From Clostridia bacterium (GTDB lineage: Bacteria > Bacillota > Clostridia > Oscillospirales > CAG-272): DNA of 38,438 nucleotides. The notes beneath the pieces are model-generated. The model worked only from the letters and a program-made list of their open reading frames with translations, was not told the origin of the DNA and made no database searches. The stretch's first letter is position 1; each line of letters opens with the position of its first letter. The stretch covers positions 1 through 38,438 of the forward strand of contig JAFXAC010000075.1 of NCBI GenBank assembly GCA_017522125.1, in the 5' to 3' direction. Shown one piece after another: positions 24,030-32,665 of this stretch. A program made the position numbers and the translations under genes.

Positions 24030-25649
24030 ATGCTTACAAAAAAGTTTTTCAGAGCCGCGTGCTTCTGTATCGCTCTCGCTCTACTCCTTACCGCGCTTTG
24101 TATTTTTTCCGTTCCCGCCGCCGCGACTGAGGATAGGATAGCCGCTGCCGCTGACTATATAGCGGAAGCCGTTGACGCTTACTCTGAAGATATAAATGTA
24201 AGCGCCTATAATCTCACGCGCGAAGAACTCGAGTCCGCCGTTCAGATGGTCATTTACGAGCATCACGAGCTTTTCTTCCTTGCGCAGACGTGGAGCTTCT
24301 ACAAAAACGCCTCCACGGGATACGTTACGAGGATGCTTCCCGAATATCGCTACGACATTGACGACATTCCCGAAATGCGCGAGGAGTATGTAAATCTTTT
24401 TAACGCCTTCGTCAGCTCCTGCAACGTAACCCCCGACGACAGCGAGTACGAGCGCGCGCTTGCCGTACACGATAAGATGTGCTCCTCATTTGCCTACGAT
24501 GACACCTACGTTATCGACTGCACCTACGAGCTCCTCCTCTACGGCGAGGGCGTTTGCGAGGCACTTTCGATATTGTACGAGGCAGTGCTTACGCACCTCG
24601 GCGTAGAATGTGACACGGTAATTGACGAGCCTGAACACCATTGCTGGAATGTGGTAAAGCTCGACGGCGAATGGTACCACGTTGACGTAACGTGGGCAGA
24701 CCCACTCACCTACGGCGGCGGAATAAATGAACACGACTACTTTTTGCTGAGCGACGAGCGTCTTGCCGCGCTGAACTCCGCAGACGGCGGCGGTCACTCA
24801 AGCTGGGCTCCCGCAATAAGCGCGACGGGTACTAAATACTACAATGCAACGCTTGCAGAAAGCGAAATGTCGATGCTCCAATACGGAAACGAGTGGTTCA
24901 GCATTGATAAAACCAACAAAACCATAGGCGTTTACGATATATCCGATTTTTCGTACACACCCTTCTATAAAATAAACGAAAGCTGGAAGAATCTCAGCAA
25001 ACCGGGCTATTCTTGGTTAGGCGCGCTTTCGGGCTTTGCGCTCTACAACAGCCGACTGTACTTCAATACCCCCACCGCAATAATGAGCATCGGCATCGAA
25101 AACGGCGACGTTCGCACGGAGCTTACGCCCGCGCTGAACGGCGGAAATATCTACGGCTTCGATATGATACTTGATAACATCATTTACTACTACGGAACGA
25201 CACCAAACGCGAAACAAACGGCTGTCAGCGTTCCCATTCCCACCCACGCTATCGCGGCTTTGCCCACGCATTTTGACGGTGCAGCGCTTGATGCAAAAAG
25301 CGATATCCTCACGCTCGACACATTCTCCACGGTTGCCGCAATAAAGGCGCTTTTCCCGAATGAAACGATCACCGTAACCACCGCAAGCGGCGCGGCGCTG
25401 ACAAGCGGCACCGTTACCACGGGCTGCACCGTAACGTCTACCATAGGCGAAAGCACGGCAAGCGTTACGGTTGCCGTAATCGGTGACGTAAACGGCGACG
25501 GCGCTATCGACAGCGCAGACGCGCTGGCTATCTCCGAAGGTCTTGTTGACGGATTTGAAGCGGCAGCCGCAAGCGCCGCAGACCTCAACCGCGACGGAGA
25601 GGCTACCTCCTCCGACCTTCTTTACGCGGTCGGAATACTGAAGTTCTAA
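24030..25649 (+). CDS. Secreted transglutaminase-like protein with C-terminal dockerin
   Basis: A 539-residue exported protein. A signal peptide (KK at 4-5, hydrophobic 11-27, probable cleavage after SVPAAA near 32) is followed by a helical region. Then comes a transglutaminase/protease-like domain with a Cys-His-Asp triad: C176 in GEGVCEA, H204 in HHCWNVV and D219 in WYHVDVTWADP. The central part (about 250-420) reads like a repeated beta structure. Residues 485-539 are a dockerin with two calcium-loop repeats (DVNGDGAIDSAD and DLNRDGEATSSD). It would bind a cohesin on a scaffold or cell surface; no cohesin is in the window. AAGGAG precedes the start. The substrate is unknown. Confidence 0.88.
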   Translation: MLTKKFFRAACFCIALALLLTALCIFSVPAAATEDRIAAAADYIAEAVDAYSEDINVSAYNLTREELESAVQMVIYEHHELFFLAQTWSFYKNASTGYVTRMLPEYRYDIDDIPEMREEYVNLFNAFVSSCNVTPDDSEYERALAVHDKMCSSFAYDDTYVIDCTYELLLYGEGVCEALSILYEAVLTHLGVECDTVIDEPEHHCWNVVKLDGEWYHVDVTWADPLTYGGGINEHDYFLLSDERLAALNSADGGGHSSWAPAISATGTKYYNATLAESEMSMLQYGNEWFSIDKTNKTIGVYDISDFSYTPFYKINESWKNLSKPGYSWLGALSGFALYNSRLYFNTPTAIMSIGIENGDVRTELTPALNGGNIYGFDMILDNIIYYYGTTPNAKQTAVSVPIPTHAIAALPTHFDGAALDAKSDILTLDTFSTVAAIKALFPNETITVTTASGAALTSGTVTTGCTVTSTIGESTASVTVAVIGDVNGDGAIDSADALAISEGLVDGFEAAAASAADLNRDGEATSSDLLYAVGILKF

Positions 25650-25651
25650 GG

Positions 25652-25697
25652 ATAAAAGAAAAAGCAGAGAATTTTCATTCTCTGCTTTTTCTTTTAT
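25652..25697. terminator. Bidirectional terminator between dockerin protein and PRPP synthetase genes
   Basis: Perfect 21-bp stem with a TTTC loop (25673-25676), A-rich on one arm and T-rich on the other. It therefore ends transcription from both sides. Confidence 0.92.
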
Positions 25698-25702
25698 TCG
25701 GC

Positions 25703-26857
25703 TCAAAGGGTCTTTGCGCCCGTGCCGAAATCAATGCTCATCTGTCCGCCAAGCTCTGCCTTGTGGCGGTCCACAAGGGTGTGGATCTTCTTGACGGGGT
25801 CGATAAGAACGCTTATTGACTCGTCGTGGTTGAGCGTGTCGATGATGTAGGACACGTACTTACACATATTTACGCTTACGTGCCAAGGACGGCTTGCAAG
25901 CTCGGGATCTCCGTAAACGAGGTTGGTGGTGAATATCTTGTCGATAAGTCCGTCGGCATACGCCTGATCGAACTTTTCAAAGCCGTTGGTGAAAAGTCCG
26001 AAGGTTGCAAAGTTGAATACTCTCTTTGCGCCCCTCTTCTTTATCTGGCGGGCAACGTCAAAGAGCGACTCACCCGATGCTATCATATCGTCGATGATGA
26101 TGGCGTCCTTACCCGTAAGGTCGTTTCCGAGATACTCGTGAGCGACGATGGGGTTTCTGCCGTTTACCACTCTGGAATAATCACGGCGCTTGTAGAACAT
26201 ACCGACGTCAAGTCCGAGAATGGAGCTGATATACGTGCTTCTGCCCATTGCGCCCTCATCGGGAGAAATGATCATAAGCTGATCCTTGTCAAACGCGATA
26301 TCGGGGACCTCGCGAACGAGCGCCTTGACCATCTGATAGGTGGGGCGGTAGTTATCAAAGCCCGAAAGCGGGATAGCGTTCTGAACTCTGTCGTCATGAG
26401 CGTCGAAGGTGATAAAGTTCTTAACGCCGTAGAACTCAAGCTCACGGAGCATCATAGCGCAGTCAAGCGACTCGCGCATGGATCTCTTGTGCTGTCTGCC
26501 CTCGTAGAGCATAGGCATAATGACCGAAATTCTTCTCGCCTTGCCCTCGATAGCACCGACTATTCTCTTAAGGTCTGCGTAATGCTCGTCGGGCGTCATA
26601 GGAATTTCCGCGCCGCGAAGCTTATACGTTACACCGTAATTGAAAATGTCGCAAATGATGAAGATGTCAAGTCCGCGAACGGATTGATGGAGCAGACCCT
26701 TGCCTTCTCCGCTACCGAAACGAGGACACTCGGCAGAAACCAAGAAGCTCTTGTCCGTGCCGCGACTTCTCCTTATGTAATTGTCAACCTGCTCGACGAA
26801 ATGCTCGCAACCGCGCATTCCGATAATACCGAGATCGCCGTAAACCAGTTCTTTCAT
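25703..26857 (-). CDS. prs: Ribose-phosphate pyrophosphokinase, long clostridial form
   Basis: Makes PRPP from ribose 5-phosphate and ATP for nucleotide, His and Trp synthesis. The 384-residue protein is longer than classical ~315-residue Prs and divergent. It shows PMLYEGRQHKR in the catalytic flexible-loop region, FDAHDDRVQNAIPLSGFDNY near the ATP/ribose site, and a PRPP loop IIIDDMIASGES in place of the usual DDMIDTAGT. ATG 26857 is chosen because GGGGG lies just before it; an in-frame GTG at 26887 abuts the -10 box. It has its own promoter and faces the dockerin gene across a terminator. Confidence 0.87.
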   Translation of the reverse strand: MKELVYGDLGIIGMRGCEHFVEQVDNYIRRSRGTDKSFLVSAECPRFGSGEGKGLLHQSVRGLDIFIICDIFNYGVTYKLRGAEIPMTPDEHYADLKRIVGAIEGKARRISVIMPMLYEGRQHKRSMRESLDCAMMLRELEFYGVKNFITFDAHDDRVQNAIPLSGFDNYRPTYQMVKALVREVPDIAFDKDQLMIISPDEGAMGRSTYISSILGLDVGMFYKRRDYSRVVNGRNPIVAHEYLGNDLTGKDAIIIDDMIASGESLFDVARQIKKRGAKRVFNFATFGLFTNGFEKFDQAYADGLIDKIFTTNLVYGDPELASRPWHVSVNMCKYVSYIIDTLNHDESISVLIDPVKKIHTLVDRHKAELGGQMSIDFGTGAKTL

Positions 26858-26887
26858 ACTATCCCCCAAGAAAACATTTATAGACAC

Positions 26888-26916
26888 ATTATAGCATAAA
26901 AACGCAATATATGCAA
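26888..26916 (-). promoter_or_regulatory. Promoter of the PRPP synthetase gene
   Basis: Minus strand TTGCAT (26916-26911), 17-base spacer, consensus TATAAT (26893-26888). Confidence 0.8.
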
Positions 26917-26997
26917 ACGTTTTTTCAGAATATTTTTGGAAGCTTTGCTTTTTTGTAAAAACACCTAAATAAATATGGCATTATTACCAAATTTTTA

Positions 26998-29394
26998 TTA
27001 TTTTAGTTCAACCACGGTAACGCCGCCGTCGCCCTCGCCGTACTGTCCGATGCGGTACGAGGAAATGCGTCCGTCGCCCTTGAGCATACGCCAAAGAGAT
27101 GCCTTGAGCGCGCCCGTTCCCTTGCCGTGAATGAGGCGGACGGTGTGAAGCCCCGCAAGCATTACCTCGTCAAGATATTTGTCGACGGCAAGCCACGCCT
27201 CGTCGCCCGTCATACCGCGCAGGTCTATCTCGTCCGAGCAGCTACGGCTCACAACGGTCTTTCTGAACTCCGCGACGGGACGCTTCTCGCCCTGCGAATT
27301 AGTAACGGTAACGACGTCGTCCATCAGCTTGAGGTTTTTTATCTTGGTCTTTGTGCGGATACTTCCCGTCTGAACGCTTACGTTGCCCGAACGGTCGGGG
27401 TCGGCAAGGAGAACGCCCTCCTGCTTTACGTTCATAAGATAGACCGCATCGCCCTTGCGGAAGGGGCGAGAGGGGGTATATTCCTCGTCAATTCCCTCGT
27501 CCACGGGATTGAATTTATCCTCGTTTTCCTTCATATGCTCGCGTATGCGGCGGCGCGTGTCGGCAAGCTCCTCGGCAAGACGGTCGGTGTCCTTTGCCTT
27601 TTTCGCCTTTTCGAGCTGTGAAAGCACGAATTCACTTGATATCTTCGCACCCTCTATCATCGTTGCCGCCTTTTTCGTTGCCGCCTCGAGCTGACGCTCG
27701 GACTCTGCAAGATTGCGGCGCATCTTCGCCTCAGTTTCGCGCTTAAATCGTTCGCACTCGGCGCGAAGCTCCTCTGCCTCGGCGCGCTTGGCTTCCATCT
27801 CGACGCGCGCCGCCTCGAGCTTATCTATAACGTCCTCAAAGCGTCTGTCGTCGGAGCTTACTACGTCGCTCGCGCGGTCGATAATATGCTCGGGCAAGCC
27901 AAGTCGCTTGGATATCGCAAAGGCGTTTGACCTACCGGGTGTGCCTATGGTCAGCTTATACGTCGGGCGCAGGGTTTCCACGTTGAACTCGCAGGACGCG
28001 TTGGTAACGCCCTTCGTATTGAGCGCGTAGGATTTAAGCTCGGCGTAGTGCGTGGTCGCGGCGCAAAGCGCGCCCGCGCGTCTGACCTCGCTGATTATGG
28101 CGATAGCAAGCGCCGCGCCCTCGATGGGGTCGGTGCCCACGCCAAGCTCGTCGAAAAGCACGAGGGCGTCGGACGAAAGGTCGTTTACTATCGACACGAT
28201 ATTTACCATATGAGAGGAGAAGGTGGAGAGCGATTGCTCGATGCTCTGCTCGTCACCGAGGTCAACGAGAACTCTGCCGAAAACGCCCACGGTGGAGCTT
28301 TCGTCGGCGGGAACGTGGAGTCCCGATTGAGCCATAATGGTGAAAAGTCCAAGCGTTTTGAGCGTTACCGTCTTTCCGCCCGTGTTGGGACCCGTGATAA
28401 CGAGCGTATCAAAGCCGTCACCGAGATGCACGCTTATGGGAACGACCTTTTCCTTTGGGATAAGGGGGTGACGCGCACGGCGCAGGTCGATAACTCGCTC
28501 GTCAAAGGAAATAGTGGGCTGTGCGCCGTCCATTTTTTCGGAGAGCGCGGCGCACGCGAAAACGAACGCAAGCTCGTCGATGTTATCGGCGTTATAAAGC
28601 AGGCTTTCCGATATCCTTGCAACGTCGGAAGAAAGCTCGTAGAGAATCTTTTCTATCTCGTGGGCTTCCTTTGCCTCAAGCTCGCGCAGTGCGTTGTTCG
28701 CATCTACCACCGCCATCGGCTCAACGAAGATGGTCGCGCCCGACGACGAGGTATCGTGGACAAGTCCCCTTATCTCGTTGCGGCACTCGGCTCTTACGGG
28801 GATAACGTACCTGCCGTTGCGTATAGTGACGATGTTTTCCTGCAAATATTTCGAATACGCGCCGCCCGTGTATTTCGCAAGAAGGTCCTTTATCTTTGCC
28901 GAGGTCGAGCGTATCTTGCGGCGCACGTCGCCAAGCGCGGGGCTCGCGTCGTCGGCAACGAGGTCCTCGGAGATTATCGCGCGAAGTATCTTATCCTCAA
29001 GCTTGCGGTCGGGCAAAAGACGCTCAAACACCTCGTCAAGCACCGTTTCGTAGGTGCGATTTACGCGGCTGTAATCAAGCAGACTGCGGCAGGTGCGCAG
29101 AACGTTTGCCACGTCAAGAAGCTCGCGCGGTGTAAGCGCCGCGCCCTTTGTCGCTCTGTCGCAATGCTCGCTGATGCTCTTTACCGAGCCAAAGGGCGGT
29201 GCGCCCTTGTCCGAGGCAAGACGCTTTGCGTCGGTGGTGCGGCGCTGAAGGCGCAAAACTCGCTCGGCATCGGACTCGGGCATAAGCGAAAGCGCCGCCG
29301 CCCTTGCGCCCTCGGTGCGTGCAAGATCTGCGAGCATACGTCTTATTTTATCAAATTCAAGTGTTGCTATCGTTTTTTCGGGTAGATACATCAT
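26998..29394 (-). CDS. mutS2: Endonuclease MutS2
   Basis: A 798-residue MutS2, which suppresses homologous recombination and, in Bacillus, rescues collided ribosomes. Order: core and clamp with HDTSSSGATIFVEP (213-226), ATPase with Walker A GPNTGGKT (335-342) and Walker B LVLFDELGVGTDP (411-423), a long Glu/Lys/Arg coiled coil (about 515-625), and a C-terminal Smr nuclease domain with EIDLRGM and HGKGTGAL. The mismatch-recognition domain I of MutS is absent, as expected. Its start lies inside the end of recO (38-base overlap). It is the last gene of the operon; no strong terminator follows, only a short AAGC-AAA-GCTT stem near 26940. Confidence 0.96.
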   Translation of the reverse strand: MMYLPEKTIATLEFDKIRRMLADLARTEGARAAALSLMPESDAERVLRLQRRTTDAKRLASDKGAPPFGSVKSISEHCDRATKGAALTPRELLDVANVLRTCRSLLDYSRVNRTYETVLDEVFERLLPDRKLEDKILRAIISEDLVADDASPALGDVRRKIRSTSAKIKDLLAKYTGGAYSKYLQENIVTIRNGRYVIPVRAECRNEIRGLVHDTSSSGATIFVEPMAVVDANNALRELEAKEAHEIEKILYELSSDVARISESLLYNADNIDELAFVFACAALSEKMDGAQPTISFDERVIDLRRARHPLIPKEKVVPISVHLGDGFDTLVITGPNTGGKTVTLKTLGLFTIMAQSGLHVPADESSTVGVFGRVLVDLGDEQSIEQSLSTFSSHMVNIVSIVNDLSSDALVLFDELGVGTDPIEGAALAIAIISEVRRAGALCAATTHYAELKSYALNTKGVTNASCEFNVETLRPTYKLTIGTPGRSNAFAISKRLGLPEHIIDRASDVVSSDDRRFEDVIDKLEAARVEMEAKRAEAEELRAECERFKRETEAKMRRNLAESERQLEAATKKAATMIEGAKISSEFVLSQLEKAKKAKDTDRLAEELADTRRRIREHMKENEDKFNPVDEGIDEEYTPSRPFRKGDAVYLMNVKQEGVLLADPDRSGNVSVQTGSIRTKTKIKNLKLMDDVVTVTNSQGEKRPVAEFRKTVVSRSCSDEIDLRGMTGDEAWLAVDKYLDEVMLAGLHTVRLIHGKGTGALKASLWRMLKGDGRISSYRIGQYGEGDGGVTVVELK

Positions 29395-30226
29395 TTTTCT
29401 GACCTGTTTTTATTTTTTTAGCGAGCTTTTCAAGCTCATGATACTGATTGAGCGAGGAAAATCCGCGCTCAAGGTGGTTTAATATATAGCTCTCGCAGGC
29501 GTCGAAAAACGCCTCTGCCGCGCCGCCGCTTATCTCAAAGGCAAGCAAGCGCTTGAGCGGTGCTTCGGCTATGTAGCGCATAGCGGCAAGCGCACCCGAC
29601 GGAAGCGGCAAAAGTATGCGCCGAGTGCCGAATGCATCGGCTATCATCTCGCCGTCCGCCACCGCGCCACCGCCCTTGGCTATGCACTCGGAGCATTTAA
29701 GCGAGCCGTTCATCACGTCAAGATATACGGCGTCGGCATTCGTCGCGCCACAACTTGCGCAAGTGGAAAGCTCGGGAAGATATCCCGCCTCTGCCGCCGC
29801 GCGAAGCTCAAACGCCGCCTTTACCTTTTTCAGCTCGTAGCGTCCGCTGTTAAGTGCGAAAAACGAGTTGAGCGCAAGGCGCAGAACACTCTCGGCGGGG
29901 ACGTTTTCGCCGCTCAGCTCATAGCAAACGTCCGCTATATATTGCGAAATATAAAGCGTTTCAATATCTCTTTCAAGCGAGGAAAACGCCTCGATAACCG
30001 ATGCGTCGCGCACCCACATAAAATCGCCCTTGCGGTGAAGCTCGAAATTCGAATACGCAAACGCCCGCGTGGGCGCAAGAATGCGGCTTCGCACCGAGCG
30101 CGCGCCCTTGGCAATAACGCTTATTCTGCCGTGCTCGGCAGTAAGCAGAGTGAGTATCTTATCGTGGTCGCCGTGCGGAAGCTCCCGTACAACGAGGGCA
30201 TCTACGCTGATATCCCGAACTGCCAT
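29357..30226 (-). CDS. recO: DNA repair protein RecO
   Basis: Mediator that loads RecA with RecF/RecR and anneals single strands. It has 289 residues. The N-terminal OB fold (about 1-80) shows VVRELPHGDHDKILTLLTAEHGRISVIAKGAR, and the helical C-terminal part carries a zinc finger C156-x2-C159 ... C178-x2-C181. ATG 30226 follows AAGGGAG. It is 20 bases after era and overlaps mutS2. Confidence 0.94.
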   Translation of the reverse strand: MAVRDISVDALVVRELPHGDHDKILTLLTAEHGRISVIAKGARSVRSRILAPTRAFAYSNFELHRKGDFMWVRDASVIEAFSSLERDIETLYISQYIADVCYELSGENVPAESVLRLALNSFFALNSGRYELKKVKAAFELRAAAEAGYLPELSTCASCGATNADAVYLDVMNGSLKCSECIAKGGGAVADGEMIADAFGTRRILLPLPSGALAAMRYIAEAPLKRLLAFEISGGAAEAFFDACESYILNHLERGFSSLNQYHELEKLAKKIKTGQKNDVSTRKNDSNT

Positions 30227-30246
30227 ATACTCACTCCCTTCGAAAA

Positions 30247-31143
30247 TTATTCGTTAATGTCTTTTTTGTTGTAGCCGAAATTGCTGACAAGTCCTGCGCT
30301 GTCGCGCCAATTTTCCTTGACCTTTACCCAAAGGTCAAGGTATATCTTCGTTCCCGTGACCTTTTCAAGCTCCTGTCTTGAGTACGAGCCGACCTTTTTA
30401 AGTATCTCGCCACCCTTGCCTATGATGATGCGCTTGTGGGACGCACGCTCGCACATTATCTCGGCGCGGATGCGCGTAAGTCCGCCCTCCTCGGTATATT
30501 CCTCGATGACCACGGCAATTCCGTGCGGCACCTCGCGGTCAAGCGCACGAAGGAGCTTTTCGCGAATTATCTCGGACGCGTACTGGCGCATGGGCTGGTC
30601 GGTAACGGCGTCCTCGGGGAAGAACCACTCGGACTCGCGAAGGAATTTTGAAAGCTCGTCCATCACCTCGTCAACGTGATTGCCCGATCTTGCCGAGATC
30701 GGCACTACCGCGTCAAAATCGTGTATTTCGGCGTAGGCGGCAATGGTCTCGGCTATTATCTCGCGGCGGTAGGTGTCTATCTTGTTAAGCACCAGCACGC
30801 AGGGCGTGCCGCTTTTTTTAAGATACTCCACTACCTCCTTTTCGATATGTGAAACGCTCCTGCCCGCGTCAACAACGAGAAGCACCACGTCGCCCTGCTG
30901 CATTCCCGCAGTGGCGGCGTTTGCCATATAATCGCCAAGGCGGTTCTGCGGACGGTGGATGCCCGGGGTGTCAAAGAAAACGAACTGATCCTCGCCCTCG
31001 GTAAGTATGCCCCTTATGCAATTTCGGGTGGTCTGCGGCTTGTTGGAAACTATAGCCACCTTTTCACCGAGAATGCGGTTCATAAGCGTGGATTTTCCAA
31101 CGTTCGGTCTGCCTACGATAGATATAAAAACTGTCCTTTTCAT
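30247..31143 (-). CDS. era: GTPase Era
   Basis: Ribosome-assembly GTPase binding the 3' end of 16S rRNA. It has 298 residues: G1 GRPNVGKST (11-19), the G2 region KPQTTRN, G3 DTPG, G4 NKID, then a KH domain with IIIGKGGEILKKVGSYSRQELEK and the C-terminal LDLWVKVKENWRDS. It is three bases after ybeY, a usual partner in 16S rRNA 3'-end maturation. Confidence 0.97.
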   Translation of the reverse strand: MKRTVFISIVGRPNVGKSTLMNRILGEKVAIVSNKPQTTRNCIRGILTEGEDQFVFFDTPGIHRPQNRLGDYMANAATAGMQQGDVVLLVVDAGRSVSHIEKEVVEYLKKSGTPCVLVLNKIDTYRREIIAETIAAYAEIHDFDAVVPISARSGNHVDEVMDELSKFLRESEWFFPEDAVTDQPMRQYASEIIREKLLRALDREVPHGIAVVIEEYTEEGGLTRIRAEIMCERASHKRIIIGKGGEILKKVGSYSRQELEKVTGTKIYLDLWVKVKENWRDSAGLVSNFGYNKKDINE

Positions 31144-31146
31144 TTA

Positions 31147-31623
31147 TTATTCCTTTACTTCAAGCTGCATTTTCTTCATTATATCGCGCTGACGGCGGCG
31201 CATATCCTGCTCGTCCTCCTCGCCCGTTTCGTGGTCGTAACCGAGCAGGTGGAGCGTGGAATGTACCGTGAGGAATGCTACCTCGCGCTCAAAGCTGTGT
31301 CCGTAAAGCTCGGACTGCTCCCTTGCCTTCTCAAGCGAGAGGACGATGTCGCCAAGCTGATATTTCTCGCCGTCAAAAGCGTCGGAGAGGTCGCCGTCCG
31401 CCATCGGAAACGAAAGCACGTCGGTGGGACGGTCGATGCCGCGGTACTCGCGGTTATAGCGGCGGATTCCGTTGTTTGAAACGAGAGTAACGGACACCGC
31501 AAAATCATCGTCGTAGCCCTCGTAATCAAGCGTTTCGCTGACGGCGCGGCGAATAAGCGAAAGTAGCTCCGCGCTCACCGCCTCCTTGCGCTGAGAGTTG
31601 TGGGATTCCATAAACAGTTCCAT
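31147..31623 (-). CDS. ybeY: Endoribonuclease YbeY (rRNA maturation)
   Basis: Metal-dependent RNase for 16S rRNA 3' maturation and ribosome quality control. It has 158 residues. The metal site is HSTLHLLGYDH (H121, H125, H131), preceded by REYRGIDRPTDVLSFPM, both family hallmarks. The Shine-Dalgarno AAGGAG overlaps the phoH stop codon. Confidence 0.95.
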   Translation of the reverse strand: MELFMESHNSQRKEAVSAELLSLIRRAVSETLDYEGYDDDFAVSVTLVSNNGIRRYNREYRGIDRPTDVLSFPMADGDLSDAFDGEKYQLGDIVLSLEKAREQSELYGHSFEREVAFLTVHSTLHLLGYDHETGEEDEQDMRRRQRDIMKKMQLEVKE

Positions 31624-31625
31624 TT

Positions 31626-32663
31626 TTACTCCTTGGCTTTATCGGGGCGGCGGTATTTTGCCTTGCCCCTTTCGTTGTCCCTTTTCGCCGCCTCGCGCTC
31701 AAATTTATCGTATGCGAGAATTATTTTTTGCACGAGCTTATGGCGCACTACGTCGCGGTCGGTGAAATTGTGGATAGCGATGCCCTCGATGCCGTCGAGT
31801 ATCTTCACCGCCGACCAAAGTCCGCTTTTCTGTCCGCGCGGCAGGTCCGTCTGCGTAAGGTCGCCCGTTACGACCGCCTTTGAGTTATTTCCAAGTCGCG
31901 TCAAGAACATCTTCATCTGCTCGAAGGTGGCGTTTTGCGCCTCGTCAAGAATGATGAACGCATCGTCGAGCGTGCGTCCGCGCATATACGCAAGCGGCGC
32001 GACCTCCACTATCTGCTTTTCGAGGTTGCGCTGATAATTTTCAGCTCCCATCATCTCAAAAAGCGCGTCGTAAAGCGGGCGCAGGTAGGGGTCTATCTTG
32101 CTTTGAAGGTCACCCGGGAGATATCCGAGCTTTTCGCCCGCCTCGATAGCGGGGCGCGTGAGGATTATTCGATTGACCTGCTTATCGCGAAGTGCCTTTA
32201 CCGCCATTGCGACGGCAAGGAAGGTCTTGCCCGTTCCCGCAGGGCCCGTGCCGAGAATTATCGTATTTTTCTTTATCGCGTCGACGTACTGACGCTGACC
32301 TATGGTCTTCGGCTTTATCGGCTTGCCGCGGCTCGTAAGGCAGATGCAATTTTCGTCAAACGCCTCAAGCTCTCCCTCTCTGCCGTCCCTTACCATATTT
32401 ATGACGTATATCACCGTCTGCTCGCCAAGCACGTCGCTCCTTGCCGCCATTCTCGCAAGGCAGGAGATGGCGCGCGCCGCCGCGCCTACGCCGTCCTCCG
32501 ACTCGCCGCTTACGAGCAACGCGTCCTCGCCGTCAATGCCCGACGACCTGTTATATACCGTGACCTTGAATGCGTCCTCGATGAGCTTCACGTTCATATC
32601 AGCCGCGCCGAATATCTTTGCGGTAACGCTCGGCTCGCCTATCCTTACTATCCTTTGTTCCAT
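31626..32663 (-). CDS. phoH: PhoH family ATPase
   Basis: A cytoplasmic P-loop ATPase of the PhoH/PhoH-like group, often linked to RNA metabolism through its YbeY neighbour. From ATG 32663 it has 345 residues, with an N-terminal KH-like region (about 1-70), Walker A GPAGTGKT (140-147), LTRPAIEAGEKLGYLPGDLQSKIDPYLRP and Walker B AFIILDEAQN. AAAGGAT precedes this ATG; the longer upstream reading overlaps yqfD. It lies between yqfD and ybeY, as in many Firmicutes. Confidence 0.95.
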   Translation of the reverse strand: MEQRIVRIGEPSVTAKIFGAADMNVKLIEDAFKVTVYNRSSGIDGEDALLVSGESEDGVGAAARAISCLARMAARSDVLGEQTVIYVINMVRDGREGELEAFDENCICLTSRGKPIKPKTIGQRQYVDAIKKNTIILGTGPAGTGKTFLAVAMAVKALRDKQVNRIILTRPAIEAGEKLGYLPGDLQSKIDPYLRPLYDALFEMMGAENYQRNLEKQIVEVAPLAYMRGRTLDDAFIILDEAQNATFEQMKMFLTRLGNNSKAVVTGDLTQTDLPRGQKSGLWSAVKILDGIEGIAIHNFTDRDVVRHKLVQKIILAYDKFEREAAKRDNERGKAKYRRPDKAKE

Positions 32664-32665
32664 TT

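Noticed and set aside
28048..29385. 445-residue plus-strand frame opposite mutS2
   Set aside because: Antisense to a clear mutS2 with all motifs; the composition (Arg, Val, Gly rich) is typical of a shadow frame.
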